A DNA stretch of 64,000 nucleotides. Source: Streptomyces sp. NBC_00461. GTDB lineage: Bacteria > Actinomycetota > Actinomycetes > Streptomycetales > Streptomycetaceae. Below are positions 59,421 through 64,000 of this stretch, piece by piece. The position numbers were made by a program, and so were the translations under genes. The notes beneath the pieces are model-generated. The model was not told the origin of the DNA. It was given only the letters and a program-made list of their open reading frames with translations, and searched no databases. The first letter of the stretch is position 1, and each line of letters starts with the position of its first letter. Where the stretch lies: positions 7,287,001 through 7,351,000 of the forward strand of contig NZ_CP107902.1 of the NCBI RefSeq assembly GCF_036013935.1. The letters are read 5' to 3'.

Positions 59421-60086
59421 ATGCGAGAGATCGTCACTTTCGACGCCTACGGAACCCTGGTCGACTTCCAGCTCGGCCCCACCACCCTCAAGGTCATCTC
59501 CGACCGGCTGAACCTGGACAACCTGGACGTCGACGAATTCCTCGACGACTTCCGCGTCATGCGCTTCCAGGCCGTCCTGGAGGCCTACCGCCCCTACCAC
59601 GAGATCCTGCACTCCAGCCTGCGCAACGCCATGCGCCTGCACGGCCTGGAGTACCGCGAGTCCGACGGCGACGCCCTGGTCGAGGCCGTCCCCACCTTCG
59701 GCCCCTTCCCGGAGGTCCCGGACGCGCTGCGCGCCCTGAAGACCAAGTACGAGATCGCCATCATCTCCAACAGCGACGACAACCTGATCGCGCGGAACGT
59801 CGAGAACATCGGCGTCGAGTTCGACCACGTCATCACCGCCCAGCAGGCCGGCGCCTACAAGCCGGACCGGCAGACCTTCGAGCACGCCTTCAAGACGATG
59901 GGCGTCGAGCCGTCCCAGGTCATCCACACCGCGCAGGGCTGGGAGTACGACCACATCCCGACCCGCGACCTCGGCCTGAAGCGCCGGGTGTGGATCAACC
60001 GCTACGGCCGCCCGGGCAGCGCCGACTACCAGCCGTACGACGAGCTGCGTGACCTGTCGGGCCTGCCGAAGCTCCTCGGCTGCTGA
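59421..60086 (+). CDS. HAD-superfamily haloacid dehalogenase type II-like hydrolase
   Basis: A 221-residue HAD protein: nucleophile Asp in VTFDAYGTLVDFQLG, motif II IAIISNSDDNLI, motif III Lys in AGAYKPDRQTFEHAF, motif IV GWEYDHIPTRDLG, and RVWINRYGRPGS. It is annotated in this family as 2-haloacid dehalogenase, but many members are phosphatases or have other C-X hydrolase roles. ATG 59421 is preferred to the TTG at 59412, which touches the GAGG ribosome-binding site. Confidence 0.83.
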   Translation: MREIVTFDAYGTLVDFQLGPTTLKVISDRLNLDNLDVDEFLDDFRVMRFQAVLEAYRPYHEILHSSLRNAMRLHGLEYRESDGDALVEAVPTFGPFPEVPDALRALKTKYEIAIISNSDDNLIARNVENIGVEFDHVITAQQAGAYKPDRQTFEHAFKTMGVEPSQVIHTAQGWEYDHIPTRDLGLKRRVWINRYGRPGSADYQPYDELRDLSGLPKLLGC

Positions 60087-60138
60087 CGGCTACGGCGCAC
60101 CGGCGAAACAGGACTGAGAGACACAGAGGACGCACGCC

Positions 60139-61422
60139 ATGAAGCAGATCCCCTACTGGCTGGACACAGCCCCCACCCTGCCGGACCGTACCGGACAGGA
60201 CCTGCCCGACGAGGCGGACGTGGTGGTGATCGGCGGCGGTCTCACCGGCCTGTCCACCGCCTACCACACCGCCCGCAAGGGAGCCCGGACCGTCCTCGTC
60301 GAGAAGGACAAGGTCGGCTCGGGCGCCTCCGGGCGCAACGGCAGCATGTGCACGCAGGGCATCACGATCAGCCCCGCCGAGGCTCGCAAGCGCTTCGGGC
60401 AGGAGCGCGCACTTGAGCTGTACAACGCCTTCCGCGAGGCAGTCGACGTCGTCGAGGACCTCACACAGAAGGAACGGATCGACTGCGACTTCCACCGTTC
60501 CGGGCGCCTCGGCCTGGTCTGCAAGCCCCAGCACTTCGAGGGCCTGCGGGCCAAGCAGCGCGACCTGGCCGAGAACTTCGGCCACGAGACGGTCGTCCTG
60601 AGCAGGAGCGAACTGCGGGCCGAGATCGGCTCCGACTACTACCACGGCGCCCTGCTCGACCCGCTCAGCGCGGGCCTGCACGTGGGCAAGTTCGTCAGCG
60701 GCTTGGCGGACGCCGCCGAGCGTGCGGGCGCCGAGATCCACGAGCGCAACGCCGCCACCGGCCTTACCCGCCTGTCCGGCGGCGGCTTCCTGGTGGAGAC
60801 CCTGCACGGCACCATCCGTGCCAAGCAGGTCATGGCGGCGACGGACGCCTACACCGACAAGTCGATGCCGTGGTTCCGCAAGCGGCTGATCAACGTCGGC
60901 AGCTTCATCATCGTCACCGAGCCGCTGGGTGAGGCACGCGCCAAGGAACTCATCCCGAACGGCCGCCTGCTGGTCGCCCACAAGAATGTCGGCCACTACG
61001 TCCGCCTCACCCCGGACAACCGCCTCGCCTTCGGCGGCCGGGCCCGCTTCGCACCCTCCAACCCGGCCTCCGACGTCAAGAGCGGTGACATCCTCAAGCG
61101 GGAGATGACCGAGATCTTCCCGCAGCTGGCGGGGGTGAAGATCGACTACGTGTGGGGCGGCATGGTGGGCTTCTCCTGGGACCGCATCCCGCACGCGGGA
61201 GAGGTCAACGGCCTGTACTACTCCATGGGTTACTGCGGCCACGGCGTCCAGATGGCCACTTACATGGGCCGCGCGATCGCCGAGATGATGGACGGCAAGC
61301 CGGAGGCCAACCCGCTGCGCGGCTTCGGTTTCCCGAAGGTCCCCGTCCCCTTCTACAACGGCACACCTTGGTTCCTGCCGTTCGGCGGCGCCTACTACAA
61401 GGCGAAGGATCGCCTGTTCTGA
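60139..61422 (+). CDS. FAD-dependent oxidoreductase (DAO family, PuuB-like)
   Basis: A 427-residue oxidase with FAD motif VVVIGGGLTGLSTAYHTARK, GSGASGRNGSMCTQG, and the C-terminal VDYVWGGMVGFSWDR-like segment (here DYVWGGMVGFSWDRIPHAGE) followed by YSMGYCGHGVQMATYMGR. It resembles gamma-glutamylputrescine oxidase and related amine oxidases. It is the last gene of the operon, 52 nt behind the HAD gene. It probably oxidises an amine to an aldehyde with release of H2O2 and ammonia. Confidence 0.85.
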   Translation: MKQIPYWLDTAPTLPDRTGQDLPDEADVVVIGGGLTGLSTAYHTARKGARTVLVEKDKVGSGASGRNGSMCTQGITISPAEARKRFGQERALELYNAFREAVDVVEDLTQKERIDCDFHRSGRLGLVCKPQHFEGLRAKQRDLAENFGHETVVLSRSELRAEIGSDYYHGALLDPLSAGLHVGKFVSGLADAAERAGAEIHERNAATGLTRLSGGGFLVETLHGTIRAKQVMAATDAYTDKSMPWFRKRLINVGSFIIVTEPLGEARAKELIPNGRLLVAHKNVGHYVRLTPDNRLAFGGRARFAPSNPASDVKSGDILKREMTEIFPQLAGVKIDYVWGGMVGFSWDRIPHAGEVNGLYYSMGYCGHGVQMATYMGRAIAEMMDGKPEANPLRGFGFPKVPVPFYNGTPWFLPFGGAYYKAKDRLF

Positions 61423-61621
61423 GCGGTACCGACACCGGTGACACCACGGGGGCCTTTTGCGCAGCGGCGCGGAAGGCCCCACCAGGCCTCCCGGGACAAG
61501 GCCCGCGGTCGTTGCCGTCCCCATGGCCGCCGTCGCAAACGCGTCGGCGGATGATGGGCGGCACGGACGCCGAGGACCGGCGGCGTCACCGAGGCGGGAA
61601 TCAAGGAGGGAATCCACGTCC

Positions 61622-62854
61622 ATGACAGCCCCGAAAGCCCATGCGGTCCCGGCATCACCGACCCGGATGCGCCCCTGGCGGTTCGTGGTGTGGTTCGGCA
61701 CGGTCAGCCTGCTCGCGGACTTCGTGTACGAGGGTGCCCGCTCGATCACCGGACCACTGCTCGCCTCGCTGGGCGCGTCGGCCCTGGTGGTGGGCGTGGT
61801 CACCGGCGCCGGAGAGGCGGCGGCGCTCGGACTGCGGCTGGTCTCGGGGCCGTTGGCGGACCGCACCCGGCGCTTCTGGGGGCTGGCGATCGCCGGATAC
61901 GCGCTGACAGTGATCTCCGTACCCCTCCTGGGCGTCGTAGGAGCCCTGTGGGCGGCCTGCGCGCTGGTGATCGCCGAAAGGGTCGGCAAGGCGGTCCGCT
62001 CACCCGCGAAGGACACCCTGCTGTCGCATGCCACGGCAGTGACCGGGCGGGGGCGCGGCTTCGCCGTGCACGAGGCGATGGACCAGGTCGGCGCACTCAT
62101 CGGCCCGCTCGTCGTGGCCGGCATGCTCGCGCTGACCGGCGGCGACTACGGACCGGCCCTCGGGGTGCTCGCCGCCCCGGGCGTAGCGGTACTTGGGCTG
62201 CTGGTCTGGCTGCGGGCGCGCGTGCCCGATCCGGAGGCGTACGAGCGGGAGGCAACCCCTCCCGCGAACGCACCCGCGCCCGACGGCCGCCTGCCGCGCG
62301 CGTTCTGGACGTACGCGACGTTCACCGCCGCCACCACCGCAGGCTTCACCACCTTCGGCCTGCTCTCCTACCACCTCGTCCAGCGCCACCTCATGACGAC
62401 GGCATGGGTGCCGGTGCTGTACGCCGCCGCCATGGCCGTCGACGCCCTCGCCGCACTGGCGACCGGCTGGCTGTACGACCGTGTCGGGCCGCGGGTGCTG
62501 GTCGCCCTGCCGGTGCTGACCGCCGCCGTCCCGATGCTGGCGTTCACGAACACGGTGGCGGTGGCCGTGGTCGGCTCCCTGGTATGGGGCGCGGCCATGG
62601 GCATCCAGGAGTCCACGTTGCGCGCCACGGTCGCCGACCTCGTGCCGTCAGGGCGGCGCGCGACGGCCTATGGCATCTTCGCGGGGGTGGTCGGCGCGGC
62701 GAGTCTGGTGGGCGGCGCCGTGACCGGCGCCCTGTACGGCGTGTCGATCCCGGCCCTGATCGGCGTGGTCGTGACCGCGCAGGTGCTGGCCCTCGTCCTG
62801 CTGGCGGTCAGCGGGACCGGACGGCGGCGTCAGCGCGGGGACTCGATCGCGTAA
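61622..62854 (+). CDS. MFS transporter
   Basis: A 410-residue major-facilitator protein with twelve predicted helices in two halves. RFVVWFGTVSLLADFVYEGA is TM1, GLRLVSGPLADRTRRFWGLA the loop 2-3 motif, and ERVGKAVRSPAKDTLLSHAT a conserved TM4-5 loop of this subgroup. ATG 61622 follows AAGGAGGG. The in-frame sequence upstream is Arg/Ala-rich and likely non-coding. The substrate cannot be predicted. It stands 199 bp behind the amine operon and may be separately transcribed. Confidence 0.85.
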   Translation: MTAPKAHAVPASPTRMRPWRFVVWFGTVSLLADFVYEGARSITGPLLASLGASALVVGVVTGAGEAAALGLRLVSGPLADRTRRFWGLAIAGYALTVISVPLLGVVGALWAACALVIAERVGKAVRSPAKDTLLSHATAVTGRGRGFAVHEAMDQVGALIGPLVVAGMLALTGGDYGPALGVLAAPGVAVLGLLVWLRARVPDPEAYEREATPPANAPAPDGRLPRAFWTYATFTAATTAGFTTFGLLSYHLVQRHLMTTAWVPVLYAAAMAVDALAALATGWLYDRVGPRVLVALPVLTAAVPMLAFTNTVAVAVVGSLVWGAAMGIQESTLRATVADLVPSGRRATAYGIFAGVVGAASLVGGAVTGALYGVSIPALIGVVVTAQVLALVLLAVSGTGRRRQRGDSIA

Positions 62855-62874
62855 AGGACACCGATGTTTACATT

Positions 62875-62888
62875 GTGATGCACGTCAC
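62875..62888. promoter_or_regulatory. Crp-type binding site
   Basis: GTGATGCACGTCAC is a perfect GTGA-N6-TCAC palindrome as bound by Streptomyces Crp, 105 bp before the small membrane protein gene at 62994. Confidence 0.65.
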
Positions 62889-62993
62889 GATTAGGTGTCG
62901 GAACTCTGGGCCTCGTGCGGCCGACTCCTGGAGCGATATGGCTTCAACCGCTGTATTTCGTACGACGGTTCGATGCGACCAGGAAGGTCGAGC

Positions 62994-63251
62994 ATGGCCG
63001 AGTTCCGACAGTCGTCCCCCCTTGCCGGAGAGGTTCCCCGCAGGCTGCTGCCCCCGCCGGCGCTCTGCGGCTTCCTGCTGCTGCTCGTCCTGATCTTCTC
63101 GGTGGCGTACGCCGTCGGATCGGCCGTGGGACCTGTGGCGCCCGGCATCCACGGCACCGGGAACTCGGGGAGCGGGAGCGGGAGCGGCGGTGGCGGTGGC
63201 AGTGGCGGTGGCGTGGAGGACATGCCGGGGATGCACGGGAGTGGTCAGTGA
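62994..63251 (+). CDS. Small membrane protein with Gly/Ser linker and His/Met tail
   Basis: An 85-residue protein. A basic N-terminus precedes one transmembrane helix (ALCGFLLLLVLIFSVAYAVG). An extracytoplasmic part GPVAPGIHGTGNS follows, then a repetitive Gly/Ser stretch and the tail VEDMPGMHGSGQ. Met and His spaced as in copper-binding tails suggest that it hands copper to or from the P-type ATPase that follows with a TGATG overlap. ATG 62994 has GGAAGG 6 nt upstream. I recognise no named family. Confidence 0.65.
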   Translation: MAEFRQSSPLAGEVPRRLLPPPALCGFLLLLVLIFSVAYAVGSAVGPVAPGIHGTGNSGSGSGSGGGGGSGGGVEDMPGMHGSGQ

Positions 63252-64000
63252 TGGCGGGCGAACCGGTGGCGAGCCTGGTGGTCACGGACATCACCGTCGC
63301 CGGGATGACCTGTGCGGCGTGCGTGCGGCGGGTGGAGAAGAAACTCGCCAAGCTGGAGGGCGTCACGGCGACCGTGAACCTGGCCACCGGGCTCGCCCGG
63401 GTCAGTCATCCGGAGAGCCTTCCGCAGGACGAACTCGTCGCCGCGGTCGAGCAGGCCGGCTACCAGGCGGCACTGCCCGCGCCGCCCTCCCGTGAGGGCG
63501 AGGGGGAAGCGGACGCCGGCACAGACGGGTCCGAGGCCACGGCCCGGCAGGAACGCGAACGGCTCCTGGTCACCGCCATCCTCGCCGTACCGGTCCTGGT
63601 GCTGTCCATGGTGCCGGCCCTGCAGTTCCGCAACTGGCAGTGGCTGTGCTTCGCACTGGCCGCCCCGGTGGCGGTGTGGAGTGCCTGGCCCTTCCACGAG
63701 CGAGCGGTACGGGGGCTGCGCCACTCCACCGCCACCATGGACACCCTCGTCTCGCTGGGCGTCGTGGCGTCCTTCTCCTGGTCGGCGTACGCGCTGTTCC
63801 TCGGGGGAGCGGGCGAACCCGGAATGCGGATGCCGTTCAGTCTCCTGCCGTCCGGGTCGGACGGAACGGCGCACGTCTATCTGGAAGCCGCGGTGAGTGT
63901 GCCGCTGTTCGTGCTGACCGGGCGGTTCTTCGAGGCGCGGGCCCGCCGGGGGACCGGAGCGGCTCTGTGGTCGCTGGCGGAGCTGGGGGCGAAGGAGGTG
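63251..64000 (+). CDS. Copper-type heavy-metal P-type ATPase, 3' end outside window
   Basis: The first 250 residues of a CopA-like ATPase. It has an N-terminal heavy-metal-associated domain with VAGMTCAACVRRVEKKLAKL (CxxC metal site), then an acidic linker (GEGEADAGTDGSEA). Membrane helices begin with LLVTAILAVPVLVLSMVPAL, and the motif STATMDTLVSLGVVASFSWS is typical of Cu-ATPases. The catalytic DKTGT and CPC motifs lie beyond the window. It exports Cu(I). It starts on the ATG overlapping the previous stop. Confidence 0.9.
   Translation, partial: MAGEPVASLVVTDITVAGMTCAACVRRVEKKLAKLEGVTATVNLATGLARVSHPESLPQDELVAAVEQAGYQAALPAPPSREGEGEADAGTDGSEATARQERERLLVTAILAVPVLVLSMVPALQFRNWQWLCFALAAPVAVWSAWPFHERAVRGLRHSTATMDTLVSLGVVASFSWSAYALFLGGAGEPGMRMPFSLLPSGSDGTAHVYLEAAVSVPLFVLTGRFFEARARRGTGAALWSLAELGAKEV

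Noticed and set aside
48266..61422. Ectoine degradation operon
   Set aside because: Deacetylase, aminotransferase and ALDH would fit, but no ectoine hydrolase or typical ectoine regulator is present, and two amine oxidases are unexplained.
61457..61621. N-terminal extension of the MFS transporter
   Set aside because: Arg/Ala-rich and without a ribosome-binding site; AAGGAGGG precedes the ATG at 61622.

Overview
The window is high-GC actinobacterial DNA and almost certainly comes from a Streptomyces chromosome. The evidence is strong GC bias at third codon positions, many GTG starts, 4-nt ATGA/GTGA gene overlaps, and an actinobacterial core block at the left end. That block (OB-fold protein, DUF3159 membrane protein, two convergent TrkA-type proteins, divergent APC permease, TrmA-family RNA methyltransferase) has the gene order known from Mycobacterium tuberculosis around ceoB/ceoC. 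A KdpE-type response regulator, cut by the window edge, lies to its left.

From 7.3 to 24.1 kb lies an accessory zone directly behind the methyltransferase gene. The last 62 coding bases of that gene recur, without indels, at 16646-16707 and 24037-24098, with a degenerate fourth copy at 7354-7426. This is what attachment-site scars of elements inserting at a gene 3' end would look like, although no integrase is visible. The first part (7.6-16.4 kb) is a sulfane-sulfur (persulfide) handling island: an MBL-rhodanese persulfide dioxygenase, a rhodanese, a TauE/SafE exporter, a CstR/CsoR-type repressor, a rhodanese-DUF2892 membrane protein and a thioredoxin. Six 14-bp palindromes of the form TACCCC-NN-GGGGTA lie in front of these genes. 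Beside it is a decayed second set: a CsoR paralogue lacking its first cysteine, a rhodanese fused by deletion to a TauE stump, a dioxygenase without its MBL domain, and broken aminotransferase, kinase, response-regulator, DUF302 and AbiEii genes. The second part (17.2-22.9 kb) is a ribose operon (LacI regulator, binding protein, permease, single-domain ATPase, ribokinase, ribose pyranase) followed by gene debris.

After an S53 peptidase (24.5-26.1 kb) comes an L-fucose utilisation locus (26.2-38.2 kb). An FCD-type GntR regulator and a sugar ABC importer on the minus strand face a plus-strand oxidative fucose pathway (mutarotase, dehydrogenase, fuconate dehydratase, SDR dehydrogenase, diketo-acid hydrolase), then a secreted GH29 alpha-L-fucosidase with a ricin-type lectin domain. 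A shared operator core, ACATC(C/G)GA, sits in the divergent promoter region and before the fucosidase.

From 38.2 to 61.4 kb is a large amine-catabolism zone. A PucR regulator faces a gabT / D-2-hydroxyacid dehydrogenase / succinate-semialdehyde dehydrogenase operon plus a cupin. Two tandem, recently duplicated IclR regulators then face a 13-kb operon with two FAD amine oxidases, two AstE/aspartoacylase-type deacylases, a Pot-type ABC importer, a class III aminotransferase, an aldehyde dehydrogenase, an aldo/keto reductase and a haloacid dehalogenase. This combination matches no pathway I recognise completely and is the best candidate for an undescribed catabolic system. The right end carries an MFS transporter, a Crp-like site, a small His/Met-tailed membrane protein and the start of a copper-type P-ATPase. 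No tRNA, rRNA, CRISPR array or intact mobile element was found.
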